Of a DNA stretch of 64,000 nucleotides, positions 1 to 12,193 are shown piece after piece. Each line of letters starts with the position of its first letter. The stretch's first letter is position 1. Below the pieces are notes generated by a model that had not been told where the DNA came from, searched no databases, and saw only the letters and a list, made by a program, of their open reading frames with translations. This stretch comes from Prostheceraeus crozeri (Eukaryota > Platyhelminthes > Polycladida > Euryleptidae), in the NCBI GenBank assembly GCA_907163375.1, contig CAJQUW010014367.1, positions 1 through 64,000 of the forward strand, given 5' to 3'. The position numbers and the translations under genes were made by a program.

Positions 1-2790
1 CCGCAAAAAAATTGATTTTGAAAAAATTGCAGTTACGGTGTTCTTTCTTGGTACGGCAGAAGTAGGAACGAAGTAAAAATGGTATTACTATTTTAATTTA
101 CTATTAAAAAATCCTTGAAAGTAATTGATTTTTCGATTAATTATGTCAGAACTTCGCTTTCAGCAATTTAACAACTTCAAGTTACATGTCGTGCTATCAT
201 ATGCTTGAAATTGGATAATTCATTGAAGTGAACACTGTTTCATATGTAGAATTAACTTGTCTCTAAAATGAACGCCTATTTGTATTCTAATTATTAATAT
301 TAAAGTTGCATTTTTTCATTTAACATACGTAGGAAAATGCATACTTCTTGACAAGAAAAATGCATTTCTATGTTCAACAGATGACAATCAGCGGAAATGA
401 ACATTGTTTTCGTAATAAAGGAACAAAATTACATCAGACCATGACAATTTGAAATATTGATCTTGATTTTTTTCCCTTGATACCGAGTTGACCAGGATTC
501 TCATGAACAGCAACCTACTGAATCATCGCTCACAACGACTTTGATGAAGCTCGCAGATTAAACAACGACTGCATCTGTTCCAAGGACTGTCAAAGACTTG
601 GTCAGCTTTGTCAAAGTGGTCTGTTTTTATGATCAGCTCTGTATTACCTTTATTAAAGAGAAAAGATTGTGCTTTAACTGCTTCAAAGCATCAGATCGGT
701 GGCACTTCACCTCAACGCTATTCCATTTCCAGATAGTTATCCAATATGCATGCATTTTGTATTCAGATAGGAAATATACCATCATTTGCTATTTCGTCTC
801 GAAGTTTCGTAGCGATTAATGAGCCTTTGCAAGTTATTGAAAATTCAAAACCTGGTGATAGGGAAAATGAGGTGCCTGCTTCGGTGCCAGCTTGTGATAC
901 TGTGTAATAATTTAATCCATTCACGTTTTAAGTGCTAAGTTTGCTCATTATGAAAATAGATGAATCTGATCATTTGTAAAGATAATATATACAGAAAGAA
1001 AATGATGATTTGCAACTCATTTAATGAGACAGATTGGATTATCATCGAATCAAACAGATATCAGAATGCAAAAGATATGCAAAAGACTTCGACGTACCTT
1101 CTGGCTTAGCAAAATTATCATTAGTAAAATGCATTGTTCGATATTATGAACGTAATTTGATGTTCGTCTTCCCACAATCTTCTATTTTCAATGGTCATTT
1201 TAAGGACAATCTATTTACTGAATCAAGTGCTGTAAAGTACGAAGAAGCATCGTACCACTTAATAAAACACAAAATGCAATAGAAACACCATGAAATCTCA
1301 TATGCGTATTCGAGACGAACCTAATTAAAATGAAATATTGCTTTACTCTGGATTATACCACGAAGGGTCACGCACAAAGGTCGGGTAAATGACGATTCTT
1401 CGCCGCTGATTTGAAATTGACACTGGGATCGCAATTTTCCGTATTTTCTTGGGTGAATTGCGATCCCTGAATTGACACATTTTTGTTGTTTCCTACTGTA
1501 TATCTGGCTTGGAGGGCATTCATTGATTACTTTCCTTTGTGTAGGCAGGGATATGAAATATTTGGCTGGGAGAGTAAAGATTAATTTCAACATCACCAAT
1601 TTATTTATTTTGATTCAAAATTTTGGCAATCAATTAATAGACAACATAACACCGTCAGAATGAGATGTCTGATTATTCAAGGATCATTCATTGCTAAATT
1701 GCAAAATCTAGATTTAAAAGTTTAAGGTTAACTCATGTACTGCACGATGAAAATCAATCTCATCCTAAGTGTATACTTAGCGGTATATCCGTACCAGCGT
1801 ACCCCTTTTATACCGATATTGCACAATCCCTCATAGATAATAATGCGACAATAAATGGAGACAAACTGTGCTATAGATGCTTCATCAAATGGGGTTGCAA
1901 GCCTATTCAGGAGTTGTTTAAAATTCGTTTTAAAAGAACTCGCCTCTTGCTTCTGGAATTTCGTATTAAAGGAGAAAGATGCCAAATCCATCATTGCCTA
2001 TGTACGAATAGATAACTGAGCACCACAGAATAAAAATGTCGTTCTGCACATTATTGCGCACTTTTGACCATGAAGAATTTGTCTGTGAATCCATCCAACC
2101 AAAGTTTTTTTGTTGCGGGATGTGCATTTGCATCTGCAGACGCCGACCGTGCCGCTATGGAAAAATCACTCAAGAAAAAGAAGGTCATATATGATCTCGA
2201 TGACTTTTGAAAATGGATCGCCGAAACTGGGAACTCTTTAGAGCGTCTATCTTTCAGTGACTTTCGTAGTTGGACTGATGATGTTTCCCGACATCAACTG
2301 CAAATACTAGGAGATCGAAGATATTTCTGTCTTCAAGGTGGTGAGAGGCTCATCAGATTTCCACTTCAAAAGAAATTTTAATGATGCAACATTTCAAAAA
2401 TTCAAGCTATTGATGAATTCATTCGATGAAACTCTCCCATCGATCAGAGCAAAGCAAAGAGAAATCTCAAAGGTAAAGAAATCAAGCTGAATTCCTCGTT
2501 ACTCTATCGTTGATTCCAAGTGATCGATGTGGATATTAGTTGAACTTAGTTAAACCGGAAAGATGTGATAGTTGTGATCTGTTGCAAAGTAGAGACAAAG
2601 TACAATGTTGTGTACATTAAGAACTGGTATTTTTTGGCAATCATGTACATGTACAGATTGTACAAGTACATGAGTGGCATAATTACTATACATGTATATG
2701 AATTTCATTTTCGTTAAGCTTCAACTTTCTTTTGAAAGCTACACATTTTGTATAGGTTGTTTTTCATTTATGGAATTTTCGCATAATTTT
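1..2790. other. No recognisable gene
   Basis: AT-rich sequence with only short ORFs, none of which I recognise. A stretch of about 24 bases near position 30 (centred on CAGTTACGGTGTTCTT) recurs near 4447 at the start of the BEL/Pao fossil, so part of this region may be older repeat debris. A short palindrome at 1425-1467 is listed separately. Sequence around 2130-2500 has broken reading frames with charged residues and could be decayed coding DNA, but no family is visible. Confidence 0.5.
1425..1467. repeat. Perfect 12-bp inverted repeat (hairpin)
   Basis: GGGATCGCAATT at 1425-1436 is followed after 19 bases by its exact reverse complement AATTGCGATCCC at 1456-1467. Partial pairing continues outside the stem (ATTGACA to the left, GAATTGACA in direct orientation to the right). 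No gene is attached to it, so its role is unknown. Confidence 0.6.
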
Positions 2791-2899
2791 GCATATTGCG
2801 TGGTCTGAATTTTTATTCTTTGTCTGTAGCTAAATCAAGTACTTCTTTTACAGGTACGTTTATGAATTGTACCTTTGTGAATCTTACAGGTACGTTGTT

Positions 2900-3010
2900 C
2901 AAAAAATTGAGGCTGAGAAGGACAAATCTGACTCAAACAACTTTTTTGTGTGGTTTTGACATCGAGTTATTATTCACAAACGTACCTGTAAAAGAAGTAA
3001 TTTTATTCTT
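2900..3010 (+). pseudogene. Penelope-like reverse transcriptase scrap (fossil)
   Basis: A short reading frame contains FDIELLFTNVPVKEVI at about 2955-3004. This resembles the hallmark (S)FD(V/I)xSLFTNVP motif of the reverse transcriptase of Penelope-like elements, which contains the first catalytic Asp. Only this motif neighbourhood is recognisable, so it is an old, broken remnant. The sequence encoding the end of the motif is also present in inverted orientation about 110 bases upstream, forming an imperfect inverted repeat (2838-2866 with 2976-3004). The assignment rests on one motif. Confidence 0.45.
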
Positions 3011-3550
3011 TGTATTTCGGAGTCGCACCGTCAACTATGTACATGTAACGGTACATCATTTTGATTAAACACAATAACATGCAATATCTACAGTTTTGAT
3101 AAGCTAAATTGCTGGGTCTATGGAAAACAATATTTCCATTTAAACATGGTCTGCAAGTTACTTTACTTGTCTAGCTAAATGACAGTTTTGGACTTTTTAG
3201 TCTTACGTATGAGTTGTCTTATGTTTTGCAAAGTTTTACTACATGTGTATAAATGCATCTATAAACAACACTATCAATTTTAGAGGGCTTGCTTACTTCG
3301 CTTAAGCATCTGCAGGTCTGAATAGAACAAGTAATTAGTCACATACAAATCTACTTACTATTCTTAGAATTATACGGTGCTTTAGCGTGGTAATTTGCTT
3401 CTATAATGATGAATTTCACCAACAGAAAACACTGCATCGCATTTCATTTGTCAAATAGTATATATGTGTATATAAATTTTGATAAGTAAGGTAAATATGT
3501 TCCTCTGCTATAATCAAGTACAGTAACTTTTCACATATCCAATTCATCAG

Positions 3551-4389
3551 ACATAGAGTAGGGATATGTAGGTAGAGTGTCGACTCAAAAAAGCATCTGT
3601 ATACAGTGAAAATTTTCATATCAAAAGATTCAGTTTTCTGCGGAGATTGCGCTCCCGTGGTCCAAAACAATATTTGAGCATTTTTGAAAAATGTCAAAAT
3701 TTTGTCAATTTAAATACTACCGAGATGACCCCCCGTTGTAAGTAGTATGAAACAAGTTGGATATCAAAAGGAATGAATATTTGCTAATAAGCATCCTAAC
3801 AAAGCGGAAATTAAGCTTATCATCAAGTGAATTTCATCAAGTGTATTATAATGAAAATCTTCATGAAAAAGTCACGATATTATTCGTGCTTTCTTGGCTG
3901 AAAGTTCAAGTTTTCAATTCAATTTTCCTCGGCATGATTTTGTAATTCACTAAATTCATATTTCATTTCTTGAATCTGAATAGTGATGTGGAACCATTTG
4001 CATCTTTCAAATCTAATTGAAATCATTGTCTTTGATTATGTGATTTTGCTCTGCCAGTGGCAGGTTACCTGTGATATGATCACGCTTGATAAAATTCTCT
4101 TGAGATTGAGGAAGAAAGTAGTAGGAACCCATCGAATTGCTAACTTAACAAGCATTAAATCTCCAAGGCTGTCATGAGAATCTGTGAAATGCTATCATGA
4201 TGCATTACAATCATGATCACTCAATTCCGTTGTAATTTCTTCAAAACTGCAAAAATTTGCATATCTCACATTTGGTGACAATACCGCCTGTATCTCCCTC
4301 GAGTTCATTTAATAAAATCGAAAGTGTAAACACATTGGGGATTTAATAAATGCGGAGTTACCACTCTACCTGATATACTTACTCTATGT
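3551..4389 (-). mobile_element. ~830-bp TIR element (family A), copy 1
   Basis: Non-coding element with terminal inverted repeats of about 28 bp. The left end reads ACATAGAGTAGGGATATG then AGGTAGAGTG. The right end is the reverse complement of ACATAGAGTAAGTATAT then AGGTAGAGTGGTAACTCC. The two ends differ inside the TIR (one continues TCGACTC, the other GTAACTC), which gives the element a direction; this copy is reversed relative to the copies at 6147, 8899, 40312 and 49271. No transposase is encoded, so it is a MITE-like element mobilised in trans. The superfamily is not identified because I see no convincing target-site duplication. Confidence 0.8.
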
Positions 4390-4443
4390 GATCAAATTTT
4401 ACAGACATAAACGCGTTTCCCTCTCTCCTGTAAAATTTCCAAA

Positions 4444-4782
4444 TTGTCAGTTACGGTGTTCTTGCTTGGTATAACAAGGCACAGTATAAGGCGTTTTCCA
4501 TCTTCCATTATAACTGACGAGTGTAAAGAAAAGTGGACTCCGTGGACAAATGAATTTTCATTATTAGAAGGCTACTGTATTAAAGGACCCTGCAAGCCGA
4601 GTCAGTTTATCTATGGTAATTGTCAATTGCATATTTTCGGTGGTGCCAGTGAATTAGGCTGCCGTGCCGTTGCGTATGTGCGTTTTGAAGTTGATGGAAG
4701 AGCATATTACACTCTTCTCTTTGCAAAGTCCCGACTGGCTCCAATCAAAAAAATGCAATTAAATGATTGGTTTGTCTTGTAA
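4444..4782 (+). mobile_element. BEL/Pao LTR-retrotransposon fossil (pol fragment)
   Basis: A short coding remnant of a BEL/Pao retrotransposon. It carries the signature around CQLHIFGGASELG, then AVAYVRF and LLFAKSRLAPIKK, which matches the conserved BEL/Pao pattern LHxFxDAS...GAVxYxR...AKSRVAP at the RT/RNase H junction. No LTRs, gag, protease or integrase were recognised nearby, so it is a fragment rather than a whole element. It appears old, and lies next to the family-A repeat ending at 4389. Confidence 0.6.
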
Positions 4783-4887
4783 ATGTGCATGTACTTAATT
4801 GACTTATTTACTTGCAATGCGGTCACCACTCAGCATCGCCGGAAAACATCCCATCTTCAATAATTTATTTAGATATGAAGCTGATTT

Positions 4888-4912
4888 TTGATAGGACTCC
4901 GACTCCTCCGGG
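4888..4912. repeat. Fragment of hAT-type GGACTCCGACTCC MITE
   Basis: GATAGGACTCCGACTCC is the core word of the small hAT-like MITEs found more completely at 13640, 32184 and 34772. Only a fragment is present here and neither end is visible. Confidence 0.35.
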
Positions 4913-5495
4913 TGGCAGGTATATAAAGCCTAGTGTTTAAAAAAAACAGGTATTATAGATTATTATAGGCTTACCTGAACCTATTTTTGGTGATCATTGC
5001 TGCATCAATTATCCATCATTTTCGATGAAAGTTTATCAAATGTCCCTTTAAGTTGGATACATGCGACTCGGCTCCTCCCATCTTGTTGATGTCTGCTTCA
5101 CACGGTCTTTCTCCAGTCTATACCAGGCAGGAAAATCTTCCATCCTCCTTCAAAAAATGTGAGTACACATTCGATTTTAATATGCGCTTTGGAGGAGCCA
5201 TCACATACGATTAACGTGAGGGTAAGAGGCAATGTTCTCAAACAAACTAGTAATTTTAGTAACTAGTAGTATTTCATTTTTGTCTCTCATGTGACCTTTG
5301 GTGCGTAGGTGCGATCGAGACTAGGAAGGCTTGTCTTCTCTACTAAATCACCGAGTGAAACGACAATCCTTTTTCAATATCACGGTTCATTCCCTCAAAT
5401 ATTACAAGCTTTGCATGCACTGCTGTCTCTGTACTTTTTTTGACGGAGAAAGTTGACTGACAGCTATGTACGAGGACAGATAATTTGTTTGTATT
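4913..5495. other. No recognisable gene
   Basis: Unannotated sequence. Around 5436-5500 a stretch (TTTGACGGAGAAAGTTGAC and following bases) recurs at about 13546-13610, so it is part of a dispersed repeat of unknown type. Confidence 0.4.
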
Positions 5496-5985
5496 AAATT
5501 TTTCATGAACTGCATTATAATGCAAGAACCCTTCAAGGAAAAGTTGAGATGTCATACTTTTAATTCAATTTTCAACGGCATGATTTTATGATTCACAATT
5601 GGACCCATTTACATCTTTTGAAGTTAATATTGATCAGTTTCTATTATTATGATGCTTTGTTCTTTCAATGGCAGGCAGTTTGTGATATGATCACGCTTTA
5701 GAAAATAATCTGATTATAACAAAGCTGAGCTTTTAGTACTGCTAATTTAACCCATCGAATTGCTAATTTAACAGATTATATTACCGCTCCGAGTTTTATC
5801 ATGACTTAGAGGATTCGTGGAATATTCTGTATTGCTGTATTGCGATCATAATCAGTCAGAGTCGTGCACATTTCTGCAAAAGTGTAAAAATTTGCATATC
5901 TCACATGTGATACTGGGTCTCGACTCATGCTCAGTGAATGAAATCGAAACTGTATGCACACTGGGGATTTAATAAATGCAACTCC
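5496..5985 (-). mobile_element. Family-A TIR element, degenerate copy 2
   Basis: Diverged, shortened copy of the approximately 830-bp element. It shares, in order and in the same reversed orientation as copy 1, the blocks near TTTCATGAA, CAACGGCATGATTTTATGATTCAC, the TGATATGATCACGCTT region, the bases around AAATTTGCATATCTCACATGTG and finally CTGGGGATTTAATAAATGC. Both outer TIRs are lost. It is more diverged than the other copies and is therefore older. Confidence 0.6.
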
Positions 5986-6146
5986 ATTGAAACACCTAGG
6001 CCGAGGAACTTGAACGATGGATGTTCGTTCAAGCGTTTAGCGGAAGATTCGCACTGATATACAACCAAGGCGAACGATTGAACGGCATTTTTTTCATTCT
6101 TCTGATGAACGAATTATCGAACGGTATGTCTGAGAAGACGATGAAC

Positions 6147-6973
6147 CATAGAGTAAATATATTAGGTAGAGTGGTAACTCCGCATTTATTAAATCCCCAA
6201 TGTGTTTACACTTTCGATTTTATTACATGAACTCAAGGGAGATACAGGCGGTATTGTCACCAAATGTGAAATTTGCAAATTCTTGCAGTTTTGAAGAAAT
6301 TACAACGGAATTGAGTGATCATGATTGTAATGCATCATGATAGCATTTCACAGATTCTCATGACAGCCTTGGAGATTAAATGTTTGTTAAGTTAGCAACT
6401 CAATGACCTGCTATTGTATTCAAGAGTATTTTCTTAAGCGTGATCATATCACAGGTAACCTGCCACTGGCAGAGCAAAATGACATAATCAAGGACAATGA
6501 TTTCATTTAACTTTGAAAGATGTAAATGGTTCCACATCACTATTCAGATTCAAGAAATGAAACATGAATTTAGTGAATCATGAAATCATGCCGGTGAAAA
6601 TTGAATTAAAAACTTGAAATTTCAGCCAAGAAAGCACGAATAATATTGCGACTTTTTCATGAAGAATTTCATTATAATACGGATCGTAAAATTCCCTTGA
6701 TAATCAGCTTAATCTCCGCTTAGTTATGATGCTTATTAGCAAATATTCATCTTATATCAAAAATTTCCATCTGATATCCAACTTGTTTCATTCTACTTTT
6801 TTTACGGGAGTCATCTCGGTAGTATATAAATTTGCAAAATTTTGACTTCTTAAAAATTGCTCAAATAATTTTTTGGACCGGGAACGTAATCTTCGCAAAA
6901 AACTGAATCTTTTGATATAAAAATTTTCACCGTATACACATACTTTTTTGAGTCGATACTCTACCTATATATC
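6147..6973 (+). mobile_element. Family-A TIR element, copy 3
   Basis: Starts CATAGAGTAAATATATTAGG and shares the full internal sequence of the family (CCCCAATGTGT..., GAGATACAGGCGG..., ...CGAGTCATCTCGG-type block, ACTTTTTTGAGTCGA). The right TIR (ACTCTACCTATATATC) is cut after 6973, where a CAGGGTTGCC-ended element begins, so the second element inserted into this TIR. No coding capacity. Confidence 0.78.
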
Positions 6974-7070
6974 CAGGGTTGCCGTGCGGATTGATATTTG
7001 AATCCCCACCCCACCCAATACCCACAGAAAAGCCTGTGGCTATCTCTACAGAATCCTCACACCCCACAGG
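6974..7070 (+). mobile_element. Small hAT-like element end (CAGGGTTGCC)
   Basis: Begins CAGGGTTGCCGTGCGG and continues into sequence rich in CCCCACC and CCCACAG words. The same end occurs reversed at 23406. CAGGG starts are typical of hAT termini. It abuts the TIR of the family-A element. The right boundary is uncertain. Confidence 0.4.
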
Positions 7071-8898
7071 ATGAGCCCTGATTAATATATTGCTCTTGTT
7101 CGTATAGAATGATTGATGTCCAATATCTCCATCTCAGTGGAACTTCTGCACAGCATTCAGCGATCCGAAGGCCGTATTTGACTCCAGAGATTCGGAATGG
7201 AAGTCCTTGAAGAAAGTCACCGACTGCGTGTTGTAACTTTTATGACTTTTCTTTGCTATCTTCGGTATAGGCCTATTGCTCTTTAAAATTGTAGTAGCCT
7301 ATTTTCTATCATTATTGAGCCTTGATTCTGACTTGCCACCTACAAATTATTGTATCGAAAATTTAACTAAATGCTCATTCAAGTAAGGAATAGAGCCCAC
7401 TATGCAAACGTATTTGACTTACAAATTTACATTCGCCTGAATCATTTGGCTGCATTAGCAGATAGGTGTTCTTTATCTACAACAACTGCATGTAGACTAA
7501 AGGAAACATGGCCTTATCAAAATTTTGAGATAGTTAAAATAGTACGAGTATGTACTTAGTTCTGCACAACACTCGAGCATTGCATAATACGCTATTTATA
7601 TATTCCGCTATTTTGAAATTTCGATGTTTTGAGATTCGCTGTTATAACACTAATGCAACCGGTCTGCATCAAGGAAAATCAAACCTCAGCTTACATCGCA
7701 TCATGTATACGTGTTATGCGAAGCATTCTCAGGAAATATGCACACAGTCATTTCAAAAAGACTATGCTTAAATTCCTCACTGTGGACAATGGTGATTAAG
7801 TGCAGTAAGTTTCACAAAGGTAAGCATGAATTCTTATCAATATATCTATCGAAATTTTAACTGTTAGTTTAAGTCCTGAAGGACCTTACTGTACACACAA
7901 AATTTTCAGTCAGCTGCTTTTCGTGAAGACTCGATTTTTACTGCAAATAATTTTAAATGCATGAATTTGACTGTTTTGGTAGATTATGCACGAGTTTCAC
8001 GCCTTCCATTTGTGAGAATATAATCCTGGACTGTCTTGTAAGTTGGTATTTGGGGTTCCTAATGTGAGGATTTTTCATTCGTTTGGTTGCTTATAGTGGT
8101 GCTATTTTCAAATAATAGGGAGTCCATCAACATACAAAGACAGGGTTGAACATAAATAAAGAATATTCATATGTTGCTACACTGCCAGTATGTTTCTGCC
8201 TACTTCAAAATGGTCACTCTGTCACAAAATGTCACCTGTCAAAAATTCTTATGTAGGATTTCACTATATGTTTGCGATCTAGCAATGTGTGTTATAGCCA
8301 TCGTTTATTGCTCAGTGTATCATGCCATGTTCATAAATGCATGTGTGAATATTCCCGCTTAATATTCGTTAATTGAATAAATGTAGCAATCATTGATAAT
8401 TCCATCTCCATCGAGTTAAAGGCGAGTTTGGCCTTTATGCATCTCAAGTCTAGAATTGTATCGTAGTAGAAATCGACTGTATACACGTGGTGAAAGAAAA
8501 AGCTTTGAGTCAATCTAATCTACTATTATAGATATAGACTTCGATGAAAATCATCCTGATATTCTCGACCACTCATGTCATCGAATTATTGCACAATAAC
8601 TTGGAGGTATATTGACCCATTTGTGTATGGTGATGAAATGCAGCACAATGAACCATTTATTGAGGTACACATAAGTGTACAGTTAAGGATGCCTATCAGA
8701 TGAAAATGAAAGTTCTGACAAGTCGTGGACAAGTGAAAAATCTGAGCTTTCATTATAACTATGACTGCAATGCGAGTAGATGGCTTGGAGTTGAATGATT
8801 TGGTGTGAGAAATCTTTATCACATTGTTCATGTATCCGACGAAAATCATTCAACATTTTCATGTGTCTTGCTTTGTGGGTTGGACCCAACATGTCTTT
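7071..8898. other. No recognisable gene
   Basis: Short ORFs on both strands with no recognisable domain and no splice-site pattern I would defend. I see nothing to annotate here. Confidence 0.5.
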
Positions 8899-9713
8899 CA
8901 TACAGTAAGTATGTTAGGTAGAGTGGTAACTCATCATTTATTAAATCCCCAATGTGTATACAGTTTCGATTTTATTAAATGAACTCAAGGGAGATACAGG
9001 TGGTATTGTCACCAAATGTGAAATATGCAAATTTTTGCAGTTTTGCAGAAATTACAACGGAATTGAGTGATCATGATTGCAATGCAGGAGGAATGATGGT
9101 ATTTCACAGATTCTCATGACAGCCTTGGAGAGGTAATGTTTGTTAAGTTAGCAACTCAATGACCTGCTATTGTATTCAAGAGTATTTTCTTAAAAGTGAT
9201 CATATCACATATAATCTGCCACTGGCAGAGCAAAATGACATAATCAAGGACAATGATTTCATTTAACTTTGAAAGATGTAAATGGTTCCACATCACTATT
9301 CAGATTCAAGAAATGAAACATGAATTTAGTGAATCATGAAATCATGCCGGTGAAAATTGAATTAAAAACTTGAAATTTCAGCCAAGAAAGCACGAATAAT
9401 ATCGCGACTTTTTCATGAAGACTTCCATTATAATACGGATCGTGAAATTCCCTTGCAAACTAGCTTGATTTCTGCTTAGTTATGATGCTTATTGAAAAGT
9501 ATTTTATTCCTTTTGATATCCAATTTGTTTCATACTACTTATATAGGAGAGTCATCTCGGTAGTATATAAATTTGCGAATGTTGACATTTTTCAAAAATG
9601 CTCAAATAATTTTTTGGACCACGGGAACGTAATCTCCGCAAAAAACTGAATCTTTTGATGTAAAAATTTTCACTGTATACAGATACTTTTTTGAGTCGAC
9701 ACTCTACTCTATG
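8899..9713 (+). mobile_element. Family-A TIR element, copy 4
   Basis: Starts CATACAGTAAGTATGTTAGG then TAGAGTGGTAACTC, and ends ACTTTTTTGAGTCGACACTC then TACTCTATG. The internal sequence is closely similar to the copy at 6147 (shared GTTAGCAACTCAATGACCTG and AAACTTGAAATTTCAGCC blocks), so these two copies belong to the same subfamily. Confidence 0.78.
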
Positions 9714-10140
9714 GGTCTTCCATATCGTAATTAGTTTAGAATCTATGTTGATAATGATGAATAGCATTTATCACGCAAGTTTAACTATACCGCAAATAAT
9801 TTTATCTGAGCTATTTATACTATTGGAGCTAATATTTGTAAGTCTCCATTCGCCTATGCAGTAAAAGAGACTTGCAGAATTCTTCCACTTCAGACGTCCT
9901 TGACACACCTGGAACTATCCTTATAAGTCATTCAAAATTATTGAACGTGTGTTATTAATGTGAAAATGATCACCATTGATATTTTATGCATTTTAAGTGG
10001 TGAAATGGGTATAGTGATGCAAATGGAAAATTTTGAAATTTTTTTCGGTGATTGACGATTTTGCTCTTGTTATGGAGACTTGTTATAGTCGTTTGAAAAG
10101 ACTATGTAATATTCAAAGACCGAAAACTTCTGTATCATCC
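9714..10140. other. No recognisable gene
   Basis: AT-rich unannotated DNA. Nothing recognised. Confidence 0.5.
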
Positions 10141-10390
10141 CTGCATGTTACCTTTTGGAACCAACTGCACCCATTCCATGTCTATTTCAGATCATCCCAA
10201 ATGGATTTCAGATTTCTCTAATTGAATTTCAGATATCTGTCAGAAACCCAACTTGGAAAAGATCTTAAATTCAACTGAAGATCTCCAATTCATCTGAATT
10301 ATATCTGAAATTCATTTGGGCAGATCTGAAATCGATTTGGAACTATCTGAACCATCTGAACTAGAAATGGAGGATGTGCCCACTGGTAAG
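10140..10390. repeat. Imperfect palindrome of ATTTCAGAT words
   Basis: TTTCAGATCATCCCAAATGG near 10187 pairs with CATTTGGGCAGATCTGAAAT near 10313, and many ATCTGAA/TTCAGAT words lie between. This looks like a small foldback repeat. The boundaries are not sharp. Confidence 0.45.
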
Positions 10391-10394
10391 AGAT

Positions 10395-10830
10395 TGGTGG
10401 GTCCCATATGGGACCCATATGGGCTAATGGGTTCTATGTGGGGAGCATTTTGTGATATCCAATGTCACAAATTTATCGCTTAATAGTGGGATTTCGATGT
10501 TAAAAAATGTTCAGTAAGCACTAATTTCTTATGGATTTTATTTATAATTTATCCTAATTTACAAAAAATGTGAATACGATTTTGCCGGGCTACCCCACGA
10601 GTATCCCATGTATTGTCCATCTCGATTGCCACGTCAATTTTGTGATGAACTCTTGGACAATATTGATTTTCTGTCTTTGGATTGTTGTCAGCTGATGATT
10701 TATTCATACTTAAATTGAAAGCATACTTGTAAATAAACACATGTAGTATTAATCTGGGCGAATCTGGGCAGCATATGGACTACACCATATGGGTATATCC
10801 AAGTATGACCCATTTATTGCCCACATCCAA
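10395..10830. repeat. CCCATATGGG palindrome element
   Basis: Two copies of CCCATATGGG-type palindromes occur at about 10407-10429, and a third-type site (CCATATGGGTATATCC) at about 10784. GTGCCCACTGG on the left and ATTGCCCAC on the right give loosely inverted ends. The same palindrome word is reused in the element at 22240-22400. Non-coding, probably a small DNA element. Confidence 0.4.
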
Positions 10831-12117
10831 GATGACAAAGTGACCACAAAATGTAAATTACATGTAGAAAAAATGTGAATGGAATAGAATTGGAGAAATG
10901 ATGAAGAATATAGAACTTAACTGAAGGGATTCAGAAAGGTTAAGAACGACATACTTCTATCATTCTATTAATATGTTAACGAAAACGGAATTGATGACAA
11001 TAAACCTCGCCTAAATCCTGCTGGTGATAGCATGATCCCTGCAAACACCCGGGAAAGGAGATATCTCAAATGCTTAAAACACTGACAAGAAGTTTCCACC
11101 TATATAGTTTACATATTTATTACAACATATCGATCGATTATCTGCTATTGGTAGAAAAATAAATCTCATCTTATACCTCTATGCCATTCCCACTGTTTAC
11201 TCTGCCATTGGTTATCCCTTTTCAATCATGTTAAAGGCGATTATTTATCAATTAAACATTATGCTAGATCAGTAGCTTATTACACCTTCACGCGGTTGAT
11301 CAATAAAAGAACATGAGAGTTATAATCGAGGAATTTATTTTCAGAAATATTTCCAACACCGTTCATTTACAAACAAATTAAAGAAAGACATTTCCAAATA
11401 ATTATTTATCACTTCGGAGTTTCAAATCGACATTAGGAGTTCTGTAAAATAAAGCGAAAAGAAAATATCACTTTTTTAACTGGCTTTTCAGTAGTTTTTA
11501 ATAAAAATTGCGCAAATTTAAACGCGCGCTGTTATTCTATAAAGCAAAACCATAGCAAAAGAAATTTCATGAATTTAAACGATTTCGTAGCAATGCTAGT
11601 TTGTGGCCATCAGCTGAATATTTATTAGATGTGGCGTATCTGGTCTCGCCCTTGAATGATAATTCGATTTCTTTGCTTAATAACACAATTAAAAATTAGT
11701 TGCTACATATATTGTTTGACAATAAAAACTGCCACAAAATATAATTATATCAACATAAAAAAAGACGATAAATTCTTTCTATATGTCTGTAGTTGGTTGT
11801 CATTACACACCTGAGTACACTGAGGAGTTAGCAGTGATATTTAGAAATTTCTGATGGTCTTGCTAATTTATTCATTACACGTGTGCTGTGCATGCGTCAT
11901 AGAAAAAATATATAAAATTATAGAATATATAAATTTATATAAATATATAAAAATATTACTAGAATCACTACACATTGCTATATATCAATACACCCTAGAG
12001 TAAAGAATACATGCACATGTATTGTACATGTACATGTGCATGTTAAAATGTTATTTGAATGTCATCAATCTTAAGTGCATTTGAAATTACCTATCGCCGT
12101 TTTCATCATATCTTCTT
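10831..12117. other. No recognisable gene; AT-rich
   Basis: Low-complexity AT-rich DNA, including a TATATAAAAATA-type run near 11920-11960 and a palindromic ACATGTACATGT cluster near 12010-12040. No gene recognised. If the exon at 12118 is real, its promoter would lie here. Confidence 0.45.
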
Positions 12118-12193
12118 ATGTCTCGGCGAGCTGTTAACAAGCGAGCAAGGATACAATTACTCAACGATCTCTCTGTATTGTCTGCTGAAAGAG
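12118..12193 (+). CDS. Candidate first coding exon of TNP2-type transposase
   Basis: An ATG at 12118 opens 25 codons (MSRRAVNKRARIQLLNDLSV...) and ends at a good donor, AGAG/GTGAGT, at 12194. The short basic Arg-rich start resembles the beginning of animal TNP2-like transposases. It would splice to the acceptor CTCTTGCAG before 14208, leaving an intron of about 2 kb. This is inference from splice signals and composition, and the exon could be chance. Confidence 0.3.
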
